From Marinomonas fungiae (GTDB lineage: Bacteria; Pseudomonadota; Gammaproteobacteria; Pseudomonadales; Marinomonadaceae), in contig NZ_LIQF01000008.1 in assembly GCF_001418205.1 (NCBI RefSeq), positions 62,001-126,000 on the forward strand: a stretch of DNA of 64,000 bases. Reading direction: 5' to 3'. The position numbers and the translations under genes were made by a program. Within the stretch, counting starts at the first letter, position 1; every line of letters starts with the position of its first letter. Positions 10,290 to 20,904 of the stretch are shown piece by piece. The notes below the pieces were generated by a model that made no database searches, was not told where the DNA came from, and was given only the letters and a program-made list of their open reading frames with translations.

Positions 10290-10979
10290 ATGTTAGATCT
10301 TCACGGTTTTGGTGATCAGCTCTTACAAGGAGCGGGTATTACCATTCAACTAGCGCTGTGTTCCTTGGTAGTCGGGTTAATTCTCGGGCTGTTGGGAGCA
10401 TCGGCGAAATTATCCCATATTAAGCCTTTGCAATGGATTGCGAATTTCTACACCACCATTATTCGTGGTGTGCCTGAGTTGCTTACGGTACTGATCATTT
10501 ATTTTGGTGCGACGACCGTATTAATGGCCATTGCCGGTGTATTTGGTTATGAAGAATACATTGAGATAGGGCCTTTTGCGGCAGGCGTTACAGCACTTGG
10601 ATTAACCTTTGGCGCTTACGCGACGGAAGTGTTTCGTGGTGCATTACAAGCCATCCCGAAAGGTCAACATGAAGCGGCAATCGCTTTGGGCATGCACCCC
10701 CGTCGTAAGTTCTTTCGTATTATCTTGCCGCAAGTGTGGCGCGTGGCGTTGCCGGGCATTGGTAACTTGTTTTTGGTATTGCTTAAAGACACGGCGTTGG
10801 TATCTGTCGTGGGTCTGGAAGACATCATGCGTAAAGCCAATGTGGCGGTAAGCAATACCAAAGAACCGTTCCTGTTCTATCTTGTGGCTGCTTTTATGTA
10901 CCTAGCATTGACGATCGTTTCCATGGTGGTGGTGCATTACCTAGAAAAACGCGCAAGCCGCGGTCTGACACGAGGATAA
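10290..10979 (+). CDS. aotQ: arginine/ornithine ABC transporter permease
   Basis: A 229-residue inner-membrane permease of the HisQ/ArtQ family with about five membrane helices. The EAA loop that contacts the ATPase is visible as GQHEAAIALGMHPRRKFFRI. The N-terminal GAGITIQLALCSLVVG segment is typical of the HisQ side of the heterodimer. It starts 61 bases after aotJ and is followed by aotM with a 4-base gap, so the two permeases are translated from the same message. Confidence 0.88.
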   Translation: MLDLHGFGDQLLQGAGITIQLALCSLVVGLILGLLGASAKLSHIKPLQWIANFYTTIIRGVPELLTVLIIYFGATTVLMAIAGVFGYEEYIEIGPFAAGVTALGLTFGAYATEVFRGALQAIPKGQHEAAIALGMHPRRKFFRIILPQVWRVALPGIGNLFLVLLKDTALVSVVGLEDIMRKANVAVSNTKEPFLFYLVAAFMYLALTIVSMVVVHYLEKRASRGLTRG

Positions 10980-10983
10980 GCCA

Positions 10984-11700
10984 GTGGAATTAGATTTTTC
11001 AGTTGTCATCGAGTACTTTCCACGCCTGCTAACCGGTACGTGGATGACCATCAAATTGGTGTTGTTGTCGATTGTCTTGGGAGCCATTGTGGCTTTGCCC
11101 ATTGCACTCGCGCGAATTTCTAAAAACTGGTTCATCAGCGGTGTGCCGTTTGCGTTCATCTTTTTCTTCCGCGGTACGCCGCTTCTAGTGCAGATTTTCT
11201 TAGTGTATTACGGTGCATCGCAATTTGAAGCGGTACGTGAAAGCTTCCTGTGGCCAATGCTTCGAGAGCCATTTTGGTGCGCCATCATTGCCTTTACCTT
11301 AAATACTTCGGCTTATACCGCAGAGATTTTCCGTGGCGCGATTCAGGCGATCCCTGAAGGGGAAGTGGAGGCTTGCAAGGTGATGGGTATGACTAAAATG
11401 CAAATGTATCATCGTATTTTGCTGCCACGTGCCTTTGGTATCGTGCTTCCTGCATACGGCAACGAAATCATCTTAATGCTTAAAGCAAGTGCACTAGCGA
11501 GTACCATTACCTTGCTAGATTTGACCGGCATGGCGCGCACCATTATTGCAAGAACGTATACTCCGATTGAGATCTTCTTAGCGGCAGGGGCGATTTATCT
11601 GGTGATCAGTATTTTTGTGATTTACATCTTTAGATTGATTGAGAAACGCCAAAATCGTTATTTGGGAACCTTATCGATTAAGGTGCCAGATAAAGGTTAG
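10984..11700 (+). CDS. aotM: arginine/ornithine ABC transporter permease
   Basis: A 238-residue inner-membrane permease of the HisM/ArtM family, partner of AotQ. It has about five helices and an EAA loop seen as EGEVEACKVMGMTKMQMYHR. The FFRGTPLLVQIFLVYYG segment is characteristic of this family. Its start is a GTG, since the codon at 10984 reads GTG directly after the aotQ stop. It is the last gene of the aot cluster, before a strong terminator shared with the convergent glnK. Confidence 0.88.
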   Translation: MELDFSVVIEYFPRLLTGTWMTIKLVLLSIVLGAIVALPIALARISKNWFISGVPFAFIFFFRGTPLLVQIFLVYYGASQFEAVRESFLWPMLREPFWCAIIAFTLNTSAYTAEIFRGAIQAIPEGEVEACKVMGMTKMQMYHRILLPRAFGIVLPAYGNEIILMLKASALASTITLLDLTGMARTIIARTYTPIEIFLAAGAIYLVISIFVIYIFRLIEKRQNRYLGTLSIKVPDKG

Positions 11701-11726
11701 TGATCTTGTTTCAACCAGCACAAAGT

Positions 11727-11762
11727 AAAAGAGGCGCATCCTAGGATGCGCCTCTTTTTTAT
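11727..11762. terminator. bidirectional terminator between aotM and glnK
   Basis: A 15-bp stem AAAAGAGGCGCATCC / GGATGCGCCTCTTTT around a TA-centred tight loop, with T-runs on the plus strand and A-runs on the other side, so it can serve both convergent genes. Confidence 0.88.
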
Positions 11763-11785
11763 CAGGTAAAGCAATGGCAAGACGA

Positions 11786-12160
<375 letters not shown>

Positions 12161-12258
12161 TTACCATTCAAATGCGGGGCTCGCTACTAATTGCATGAAA
12201 ATGTTCTACAGTTAATGCCGAACTTGAATAACCGCTGTGAGTAACGGAGGAGATAGAC

Positions 12259-12633
12259 ATGGATCAAAGAGCCTTGATGATGTTTGAAAAGGGCATGGAT
12301 AAGTTCGTAAAGAGCCTAAAAAAGAGCCTACAGAAGCATGAACACGTAAGCGTCTCTCATCAGTCTATGCCGCAATGCTTGGAGAGCTTAAAAGTCACTG
12401 ATGAAGAGGATAATGAGCATGTGTTACGTCTGGTGGTTGTCGGATGCACTGAGAAGACGTTGTTAGCGCGCTTATCTTGGCTAGATAAAATGGGCAAGGA
12501 TCACGTATGTTGCTATCTCAATACGAAGTTTGAAGCGGTAAAGCGCAAGCACAATGGCTTGTGGGTCAAAGATAAGCACGAGCCAGCAGATATGTGTTTA
12601 AGAGTGTGGACCTGCCTTCATTCACCTATTTAG
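12259..12633 (+). CDS. small protein of unknown function
   Basis: A 124-residue cytoplasmic-looking protein: no signal peptide or membrane helix, Lys-rich, with five cysteines including a Cys-Cys pair (VCCYLN). I do not recognise a family. It looks genuinely coding because a strong GGAGG ribosome site lies 8 bases before the ATG and the ORF fills the space between the divergent glnK and the convergent hemE. It could be a nitrogen- or stress-linked accessory protein, but there is nothing in the sequence to support any function. Confidence 0.65.
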   Translation: MDQRALMMFEKGMDKFVKSLKKSLQKHEHVSVSHQSMPQCLESLKVTDEEDNEHVLRLVVVGCTEKTLLARLSWLDKMGKDHVCCYLNTKFEAVKRKHNGLWVKDKHEPADMCLRVWTCLHSPI

Positions 12634-12660
12634 ATCAATCAAGGCAGGTGCTGAATGAGA

Positions 12661-13764
12661 TTACTCGACGTTGTTAAGTGCGTCTAAATCATCATATTGG
12701 GTTTCGTGATAAGGGCTGCTCAGTTCATGTACTGCATCGATGAGGTATTTTGGACGTTCAGGATCCACGAACTGGTGAATACCGTGACCGAGGTTAAAGA
12801 CATGCCCTGAACCTTTGCCAAAGCCTTCTAATACCGCAGCAACTTCTCGCTCAATTACTTCTTTATCAGCATACAATACGCATGGGTCAAGGTTGCCTTG
12901 AAGTGCCACTTTGTCGCCTACGCGAGCGCGGGCTTCGGCCATATCCGTGGTCCAATCTAGGCCCAAAGCATCAGGACCAGTGGCCGCCATATTCTCGAGC
13001 CATTGCCCACCGTTCTTAGTAAACATGATGACAGGGATCTTACGACCTTCGTGTTCACGGATCAGACCGTCCATAATTTGGCGCATGTACATCAAGGAGA
13101 ACTGTTGGTACATAGGACCGCTGAGTACGCCACCCCAAGTATCAAAAATTTGTACCGCCTGAGCACCCGCTTTGATCTGGCCGTTTAGGTAATCTGTCAC
13201 AGAGATCGCCAGTTTGTTTAGTAGTGCGTGTAGCACTTCTGGCTGTGAGTACATCATGCCTTTGATGTGGCGGAAGTCTTTGCTCGAACCGCCTTCCACC
13301 ATATAAGTTGCCAGCGTCCAAGGACTGCCCGAGAAACCAATCAGTGGCACACGACCGTTTAGCGCATGACGAATGGTGGTGACCGCTTTCATGACGTAAT
13401 CAAGATCAGAGGCTTTCGCGATTGGTAGTGCATCAACGTCGGCAGCAGTACGAATCACATGCTTGAATTTCGGACCTTCGCCAGTCTCAAAATACAGCCC
13501 AAGACCCATGGCATCAGGTACGGTCAAGATATCTGAAAATAATATTGCCGCGTCTAGATCGTAGCGCTCAAGTGGTTGTAGCGTGACTTCGCAGGCAAAC
13601 GCATCGTTTTTACATAGACTCAAAAAGTCCCCTGCAGTAGCACGGCTTTGGCGGTACTCTGGCAGGTAGCGGCCAGCTTGGCGCATCATCCATACCGGTG
13701 TTGTATCAACAGGCTCTTTAAGCAACGCGCGCAGAAAACGGTCGTTCTTGAGTTCTGGAAACAT
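12661..13764 (-). CDS. hemE: uroporphyrinogen decarboxylase
   Basis: A 367-residue cytoplasmic enzyme that removes four acetate carboxyls from uroporphyrinogen III to give coproporphyrinogen III in heme biosynthesis. The N-terminal substrate-binding signature [16 protein letters not shown] is at about residues 23-38, and the second family signature around [16 protein letters not shown] is at about 142-157. Length fits the family (about 355). A GGAGAAATTG ribosome site precedes the ATG. It is a single gene, convergent with the unknown 124-residue gene, with a terminator-like element of the upstream gene just ahead of it. Confidence 0.95.
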   Translation of the reverse strand: MFPELKNDRFLRALLKEPVDTTPVWMMRQAGRYLPEYRQSRATAGDFLSLCKNDAFACEVTLQPLERYDLDAAILFSDILTVPDAMGLGLYFETGEGPKFKHVIRTAADVDALPIAKASDLDYVMKAVTTIRHALNGRVPLIGFSGSPWTLATYMVEGGSSKDFRHIKGMMYSQPEVLHALLNKLAISVTDYLNGQIKAGAQAVQIFDTWGGVLSGPMYQQFSLMYMRQIMDGLIREHEGRKIPVIMFTKNGGQWLENMAATGPDALGLDWTTDMAEARARVGDKVALQGNLDPCVLYADKEVIEREVAAVLEGFGKGSGHVFNLGHGIHQFVDPERPKYLIDAVHELSSPYHETQYDDLDALNNVE

Positions 13765-13816
13765 TCAATTTCTCCGATGAGTTTTCAAGTTGTTCGGCAT
13801 TTTACCTAACTTGAAC

Positions 13817-13857
13817 AAAAAAAAAGATGCAATAACCAGAATTTATGACTCTGGTTA
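13817..13857 (-). terminator. probable terminator after the DUF2927 gene
   Basis: Stem TAACCAGA / TCTGGTTA (13833-13840 and 13850-13857). On the minus strand it is followed by TTGCATC and then a run of nine T, so the U-tract is slightly offset. Confidence 0.55.
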
Positions 13858-13891
13858 AGAAAATGGCATTAAAACAGGAAGAAAAACTAGG

Positions 13892-14701
13892 CTAATCCCC
13901 TATGTGACTCTTAAGACTACCTACTTGCACCAGCTTGGCGGCGTCATCAATGATGCCCAAATAATAGAGGTCATTGATCACGGTAGGTAACAGTCGATCA
14001 ACCTGCTCTGCACTCATACCTGCTTTTAGACGCGGTGAATAAAGTATTTTGAGTAAAATGTAATCTAGTGGTGATAGATAAATATCAGAGCTGACATCAT
14101 TAAAGATGGAAGGGTAGACATTGTCCGAGTCATTGGGTAGTCCAAGCAACTGAGTGATCTCTTCGATAATGCAGTCAAGAAAACGAGCATTTTGGCGAGC
14201 ATAATCGACTGGGATAATGATGACACCACGTTCAATAGCACCCCGTGAGTTAACGCCAAAGTTACCTAGACAAATGGCCTCGTCGAGAGCGACGCGAATG
14301 GATTCAGGGTCACCGATATAGCGTGCGACTTTCTCTTCAACTTGGTCCAATGTTGTAAACGAGGCAATGATATTGGCTCGCCTAATATCAGAAGTGAAGT
14401 CAATCGGCACCCCCGTAATCCTAGTTAAATGCCGAGTATGAATACGCAGTAGCTGCTCTTGTAAACTGGAATCTCCAGCCTCACTTTCAATGTACACAAT
14501 AATTGGCTTTTCCCAGCGTACTAAACGAGGTGTTTGTGAAGGGTTGTATTCCCGCTGCAAGGCAATGGTGAGAAAACTATCATGGATGTAGTTCTCTTCT
14601 TGCCAGTGAGCATAGCCTTGAGCGTAAGCGCTGCTCGTCAACATGCTAAATAGCCATAGCATGAGAGCAGCAAACTTACCTGTAAGGCGATTAGGGCACA
14701 T
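13892..14701 (-). CDS. DUF2927 family exported protein
   Basis: A 269-residue protein with a Sec signal peptide (residues 1-28 from the chosen start, ending SSAYA). The C-terminal half carries the family signature: a Cys-x2-EE pattern CIIEEITQLLGLPND, then PSIFND, then a Leu-rich segment ending in LYSPRLKAGM. The function of DUF2927 is unknown; the EE motif near Gln and the overall pattern recall zincin-like proteins, but no HExxH is present. I chose the ATG at 14701, which gives a standard signal peptide and overlaps the end of the Nudix gene by 11 bases. The longer ORF from 14749 would hide the signal peptide. The overlap implies co-expression with the Nudix hydrolase. Confidence 0.75.
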   Translation of the reverse strand: MCPNRLTGKFAALMLWLFSMLTSSAYAQGYAHWQEENYIHDSFLTIALQREYNPSQTPRLVRWEKPIIVYIESEAGDSSLQEQLLRIHTRHLTRITGVPIDFTSDIRRANIIASFTTLDQVEEKVARYIGDPESIRVALDEAICLGNFGVNSRGAIERGVIIIPVDYARQNARFLDCIIEEITQLLGLPNDSDNVYPSIFNDVSSDIYLSPLDYILLKILYSPRLKAGMSAEQVDRLLPTVINDLYYLGIIDDAAKLVQVGSLKSHIGD

Positions 14702-15224
14702 TGTTATAGACCTTAAGTTGGTTATTAACGTAGTGCAGTAGAGCATCAAACGAATCTGGCGTAAAAGGCAGCTGGTCAGGGTTATCCAAAATCTCTTGAA
14801 CTGTCATTTCTCGAACTTCTGCGACTTCTTTCGCCTGTAGGGTCAGAGGCCCGTGTTGCACGGCATCATAATGACAAGTATAGACTTTGCCCCAGATTCT
14901 GAAGCCTTCACCTTCAGTGAAGAACATGCCTTCGATATTTAATGGCAAAATTAAGCCCAATTCTTCTTCAAGCTCACGTTGTGCACACAGGTCGTAGCTT
15001 TCACCTTTCGCCACTACGCCACCAGTGGTGACGCCATAGTAACCCGGACAAAATGCCTTGGTATCGGTACGCTTCTGTAACAGCAGTGTATCTGGGCCAG
15101 TAAAGACTAGAATAAAGGTGACACGATGGATGTCGTCTTGAAAGTTCATTAGGCGGCGTGGAATATCGCCAATCACTTGGTTGCTGCGATTAACGAGGGT
15201 AATGATTTCATCAGTATCAGACAT
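14691..15224 (-). CDS. Nudix hydrolase, YfcD-like
   Basis: A 177-residue Nudix protein. The Nudix box G-x5-E-x7-REL-x-EE-x-GL runs from Gly69 to Leu91 (catalytic Glu87 and Glu88), all key residues present. The upstream RVTFILVFTGPDTLLLQKR and the KAFCPGYYGVTTGGV context match the YfcD/isopentenyl-diphosphate-isomerase-like branch. Its natural substrate is unknown; members hydrolyse nucleoside-diphosphate-linked compounds. Its 3' end overlaps the DUF2927 gene start. Confidence 0.85.
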   Translation of the reverse strand: MSDTDEIITLVNRSNQVIGDIPRRLMNFQDDIHRVTFILVFTGPDTLLLQKRTDTKAFCPGYYGVTTGGVVAKGESYDLCAQRELEEELGLILPLNIEGMFFTEGEGFRIWGKVYTCHYDAVQHGPLTLQAKEVAEVREMTVQEILDNPDQLPFTPDSFDALLHYVNNQLKVYNNVP

Positions 15225-15429
15225 AACGTGTACTTATTTTGAGCAAAAAAAGAAGGGTAACGATTTCGCCTTAGATTGCAAAGGGTTAATGGCTCTAAGA
15301 GTGAGATTAGACAATTTTCGTAAATGCGACACATACTTAAGTCGTGAATAGAACACAGTTCTGGATGTTATTTTTAGTGCGGGCGTTTGGGCTACTATGG
15401 CGCAAGTTTTAGATTTTGTAGGAGTGAAC

Positions 15430-16437
15430 ATGTCGATTCCAAATCATGATTTTTTGCGTTACACCTTAGCGTACCCTGATAAGGTGAATGCCACTCAGTT
15501 TCCCTTGCCCGATGGTATTGCCTACTTAGAGGGGGTTGGCATATTGCGCTTAGAGCCCCATCATCCCGTGCAGCACAGCGTGGTGTTATCTGCGGGCATT
15601 CATGGTAATGAAACTGCGCCAATTGAGCTGCTTAATGGCTTGGTGCGACAGTTGCTCACTGGGGAACTAGCCTTGTCGGTGCGGGTGTTAATTATTCTAG
15701 GGCATCCTCAGGCCATGATTGCGGCAGAACGCTTTTGCGATGTGAATCTGAATCGTTTGTTTTGTGGGGCTTGGCAACGTTACGACGGACTTGAGGTGGG
15801 TCGTGCACAAGAACTAGAGCAGGCGGTGGCTAAATTTTTTGGGCAGCATGAGCAGGGTGAAAAGTTGCACTACGATTTGCACACTGCGATTCGTGGTTCC
15901 CAATATGAAAAATTTGCTGTGCACCCCTTTTCGGATGGTAAGGCTTACCAGCATTCGCAATTTGCATTCTACGATGCGATTGGTTTGGAGGCGGTATTGT
16001 TATCTCATCAACCGACGACGACCTTTTCTTACCATTCTTACGCCAAGCATGGCGCTCAGGCGGCGACGATTGAATTGGGCCAAGTTAAGCCCTTTGGTGA
16101 AAATGACCTAACTAAGTTGGATTCTCTAAATGAGGCGCTTAAAGCATTGCTATCTGATGCAGCACTCACACAAGGGCAAGCTCGAAACGTGCACTTATTT
16201 GAAGTGATTGATGTGCTGACCAAAGATGCTGAAGACTATCGGCTAAACATTGCTTCTGATGAAAAGAACTTTACGGGCTATACACAAGGCTTCGAGTTGG
16301 CCACTTCGAGTGCTAGTCGTTATCTGGTCAAGCAAGAGGGCGATGCTTTAGTGTTCCCCAATACTAAACTTCCTATTGGGCAGCGCTCTGGCTTAGTTGT
16401 AAGAGCTCGAAGTTGGCAAACATTTAAGACAATTTGA
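15430..16437 (+). CDS. astE: succinylglutamate desuccinylase
   Basis: A 335-residue zinc hydrolase that splits N-succinylglutamate into glutamate and succinate, the last step of the arginine succinyltransferase pathway. The zinc ligands are visible: His58 and Glu61 in GIHGNE, and His151 in YDLHTAIRG. The catalytic Glu is in ATIELGQVKPFG. I chose the ATG at 15430 because AGGAG lies 5 bases upstream; an ATG at 15397 would add 11 residues without a ribosome site. In most genomes astE closes an astCADBE operon, but here it stands alone, 13 kb from astC. The glutamate it yields would be the GdhB substrate. Confidence 0.92.
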   Translation: MSIPNHDFLRYTLAYPDKVNATQFPLPDGIAYLEGVGILRLEPHHPVQHSVVLSAGIHGNETAPIELLNGLVRQLLTGELALSVRVLIILGHPQAMIAAERFCDVNLNRLFCGAWQRYDGLEVGRAQELEQAVAKFFGQHEQGEKLHYDLHTAIRGSQYEKFAVHPFSDGKAYQHSQFAFYDAIGLEAVLLSHQPTTTFSYHSYAKHGAQAATIELGQVKPFGENDLTKLDSLNEALKALLSDAALTQGQARNVHLFEVIDVLTKDAEDYRLNIASDEKNFTGYTQGFELATSSASRYLVKQEGDALVFPNTKLPIGQRSGLVVRARSWQTFKTI

Positions 16438-16482
16438 GAGTTTGCGACATGGGGGATTGAGAAGCCCCGTTTAAGTTGTTAT

Positions 16483-16497
16483 TGTTATGTTATAACA
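16483..16497 (+). promoter_or_regulatory. Zur-box-like palindrome upstream of znuA
   Basis: TGTTAT-GTT-ATAACA is a perfect 6-bp-arm palindrome with a 3-base centre. It matches the gammaproteobacterial Zur core GTTATAATATAAC in 11 of 13 positions (only the centre differs). It lies 26 bases ahead of the znuA start, fitting zinc-dependent repression. Confidence 0.7.
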
Positions 16498-16522
16498 TCT
16501 TTGGTTGACTGGATTCTATCTC

Positions 16523-17584
16523 ATGTTGAAGTACGCATTACCTGCCTCTCTATTATTGTCTGTTTCTGCTTTCGCACAAACTCATGTTGTGACCTCGATT
16601 AAACCTGTCTCTATGGTGGTGTCTGCCATCGGTGGAGATCAAGTTAAGATTGAGCAATTGGTGAATAACCAAGCCTCGCCGCATGACTTTGCCATGCGTC
16701 CATCTGACCTGCGTAAATTGGATCAGGCGGATTTAGTCGTTTGGGTAGGTGAGAACCTTGAAACGTTTCTTGAAAAGCCGTTAGCTAACCTATCGGGCAA
16801 AAAAGACATCGAATGGATGGCGCTAAGCGGCACTTATTTACGTCAATTTAGTGAGACGGCTGATGAGCACCATCACGATGAGCATGAAGAACATGGCGAT
16901 CATGATGGCCACGATCATGACGAGCACCACGAAGAACATGGTGATCATGATGGCCACGATCATGACGAGCATCACGAAGAACATGGTGATCATGATGGCC
17001 ACGATCATGACGAGCACCACGAAGAGCATGAAGGCCATGATGAGCACGGCCACGAAGGTCACCATCACACAGGAACTGACCCACATGTGTGGTTAGATCC
17101 GGTTAACGCAAAAGTGCTAGCCCATGAAGTGATGGAAAAACTCAGCGCATTAGACCCTGCTCATAAACAGGCGTTTTCTGATAACTACAATACTTTTGTG
17201 CGAATGCTAGACGTTGCGGATAAGAAGGTTCGGGCCGAGCTTGAGCCTGTAAAAGACGTCCCTTATTTTGTCTTCCATGAAGCTTATGGGTACTTTGAAA
17301 ATCATTACAAGTTAAACAACAAAGGTGCGATTACGCTAAGCCCAGAGCGCAAGCCTGGGGCGAAAACGGTGGCGGACATTCGTACGCAAATTGAACAGCA
17401 CAATGTTGCTTGCGTATTCAGTGAACCGCAGTTTAGCCCTGCGATCGTCGATACGCTGATCGAAGGTACAGAGGTGAAAACAGCTGTGTTGGATCCGCTA
17501 GGTGTATCGTTGAAACTGTCTAGTAACAGCTACCCTGCATTTCTTGAAGCGCTTGCGGGTCAATACGCTGCTTGCTTGAAATAA
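16523..17584 (+). CDS. znuA: zinc ABC transporter substrate-binding protein with expanded His-rich loop
   Basis: A 353-residue periplasmic zinc-binding protein. The signal peptide covers residues 1-18 (ends SAFA). The N-terminal lobe has the ASPHDF zinc-ligand motif. An unusually long His/Asp/Glu-rich loop spans about residues 114-187, followed by TDPHVWLDP with the next His ligand and a C-terminal lobe containing FHEAYGYF with another. The loop is built from a 45-bp tandem repeat. ZnuA delivers Zn2+ to ZnuB/ZnuC, neither of which is in the window. The ATG at 16523 is preferred over an in-frame TTG at 16505 because it yields a normal signal peptide. Confidence 0.92.
   Translation: MLKYALPASLLLSVSAFAQTHVVTSIKPVSMVVSAIGGDQVKIEQLVNNQASPHDFAMRPSDLRKLDQADLVVWVGENLETFLEKPLANLSGKKDIEWMALSGTYLRQFSETADEHHHDEHEEHGDHDGHDHDEHHEEHGDHDGHDHDEHHEEHGDHDGHDHDEHHEEHEGHDEHGHEGHHHTGTDPHVWLDPVNAKVLAHEVMEKLSALDPAHKQAFSDNYNTFVRMLDVADKKVRAELEPVKDVPYFVFHEAYGYFENHYKLNNKGAITLSPERKPGAKTVADIRTQIEQHNVACVFSEPQFSPAIVDTLIEGTEVKTAVLDPLGVSLKLSSNSYPAFLEALAGQYAACLK
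16886..17065 (+). repeat. 45-bp in-frame tandem repeat encoding a His/Asp/Glu-rich 15-mer (znuA)
   Basis: Three near-identical 45-bp units begin at 16886, 16931 and 16976, each coding EEHGDHDGHDHDEHH. A degenerate fourth copy occupies 17021-17065. The units differ only at a few synonymous positions, which points to recent duplication or recombination-driven copy-number change. Confidence 0.95.
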
Positions 17585-17593
17585 AACAAAATC

Positions 17594-17622
17594 GAACGCC
17601 TACCGAGCTTTGGTAGGCGTTC
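17594..17622 (+). terminator. terminator of znuA
   Basis: Perfect 11-bp stem GAACGCCTACC / GGTAGGCGTTC with a 7-base loop directly after the znuA stop, followed by TGCTTTTGCC, a modest U-tract. Confidence 0.75.
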
Positions 17623-17636
17623 TGCTTTTGCCTCTG

Positions 17637-17642
17637 TATAAT
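17637..17642 (+). promoter_or_regulatory. candidate -10 element ahead of kdsD
   Basis: A consensus TATAAT lies 32 bases before the preferred kdsD start, just after the znuA terminator, with TG immediately upstream. No good -35 hexamer sits at 16-18 bases. It would drive the long kds-gsp run. Confidence 0.45.
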
Positions 17643-17673
17643 GGCGCCACTATTTATGAATTCGAGTTGGCCC

Positions 17674-19530
<1,857 letters not shown>

Positions 19531-19531
<1 letters not shown>

Positions 19532-20124
19532 TGGACGTTGCTTTTTTAGAGCATTACCAAGAGCTGGTGAACGGTAATCTTCTGATGAAGAAGTTGCCGT
19601 TTTTGAAGTTGGTGATTTTTGATGTGGACGGTGTCCTAACCGATGGTGGCCTTTACTATGGTGCTGACGGCGAAGCGGTGAAACGTTTTAGCGTCAAAGA
19701 CGGTGTGGCGCTGAAACTGCTACCAAAATGGGGCGTGGATGTGGCAGTGATTACCGCCAAAGATTCGGCGCCTTTGCATAAGCGTATGGACGATCTTGGT
19801 ATCAAGCACTTCTATTATGGCTGTCATGATAAAGCGGCGGCGTTTGATGAGTTGATGCAAACGCTTAAACTTGAGCCTGAGCAAGTGGCATACGTTGGCG
19901 ATGATGTGATTGATCTACAAGTGATGCCAAAAGTAGGCATTTCCTTATGTCCAGCTGACGCTCATACTCTGCTACTGCGTCACTGTGACATCATTTTGAA
20001 ACGGTCCGCTGGGCAAGGTGTGGCTCGTGAAGTGGCCGATCTTGTGTTGGCAACACGTATGTCATTAGAAAGCGCTTATGAGTTAGCAAAGCGTCCAGAA
20101 TTTGAGAAGAAAGATTCGTTATGA
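19531..20124 (+). CDS. kdsC: 3-deoxy-manno-octulosonate-8-phosphatase
   Basis: A 197-residue HAD phosphatase releasing phosphate from Kdo 8-phosphate. The nucleophile motif FDVDGVLTDGGLYYG is at about residues 30-44 and the Mg2+-binding VAYVGDDVIDL near 123. It overlaps kdsA by one base and kdsB by four (ATGA). The N-terminus is about 10 residues longer than E. coli KdsC, so an internal ATG (residue 19) could be used, although the overlap with kdsA supports the annotated start. Confidence 0.93.
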
Positions 20125-20891
20125 GTAACTTACCTGCGTTTCATATCGTCATTCCGGCGCGTTTCGCGTCCCAGCGCTTTCCGCAGAAAATGCTGGCAAA
20201 TCTTGCTGGCAAACCGGTTGTGCAATGGGTTTATGAACTGGCGCTTAAAGCGGGGGCTGAGTCGGTGACGATTGCGACCGACCATGAAGATATTTTCAAA
20301 GCTGCTGAAGGCTTCGGTGCTGACGTGGTGATGACTCGTACCGACCATGAAAATGGCACTGAGCGCCTGGCAGAAGTGGCGACTATTAAAGGTTGGTCAG
20401 GCGATGAAATCGTCGTCAATGTGCAGGGTGATGAGCCATTGTTACCTATTGGTTTGATTCATAACGCCGTTCAAGCCCTCTCGGATGACAAAGAGTCGGA
20501 AATGGCCACGGTCGCGTGTCCGATTCATCGCGAGGAAGACATCTTTAACCCAAGTGTGGTCAAAGTGGTGTGTGATGCCAAAGGTCGTGCTTTGTACTTT
20601 AGTCGTGCCACCATGCCTTGGGATCGTGATGGATTTGCTCAATCGCCGCAGCAAATTGCAGAAGATTACCCAGCCCTACGTCACGTGGGTTTGTACGTTT
20701 ACCGCGTGTCTTTGTTAGGTCGCTATGCGCAAATGCCCATGTCGCCACTTGAAAAGTGGGAGAAGCTAGAGCAGCTGCGTTTCCTTCATCAAGGTATTAA
20801 GGTCCAAGTGGCGCTTACTAAAGAGTTACCGCCACACGGCGTTGATACGCCAGAAGACCTTGAAGCTCTGACGAAAAAACTGATGGTTTAG
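20121..20891 (+). CDS. kdsB: 3-deoxy-manno-octulosonate cytidylyltransferase
   Basis: A 256-residue enzyme activating Kdo with CTP to CMP-Kdo, the donor for lipid A inner-core assembly. The N-terminal nucleotide-binding IPARFASQRFPQKML, NVQGDEPLL and RHVGLYVYR segments are diagnostic. Length matches E. coli KdsB (248). It completes the Kdo pathway started by kdsD. The next gene, gspN of type II secretion, starts only 13 bases later, so both functions may share a transcript. Confidence 0.95.
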   Translation: MSNLPAFHIVIPARFASQRFPQKMLANLAGKPVVQWVYELALKAGAESVTIATDHEDIFKAAEGFGADVVMTRTDHENGTERLAEVATIKGWSGDEIVVNVQGDEPLLPIGLIHNAVQALSDDKESEMATVACPIHREEDIFNPSVVKVVCDAKGRALYFSRATMPWDRDGFAQSPQQIAEDYPALRHVGLYVYRVSLLGRYAQMPMSPLEKWEKLEQLRFLHQGIKVQVALTKELPPHGVDTPEDLEALTKKLMV

Positions 20892-20904
20892 CGGGTGATT
20901 TAGC

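Noticed and set aside
16838..17086. Long ORFs on both strands over the znuA repeat
   Set aside because: They are by-products of the 45-bp repeat and GC-balanced His codons; znuA is the only frame with a signal peptide and conserved ligands.
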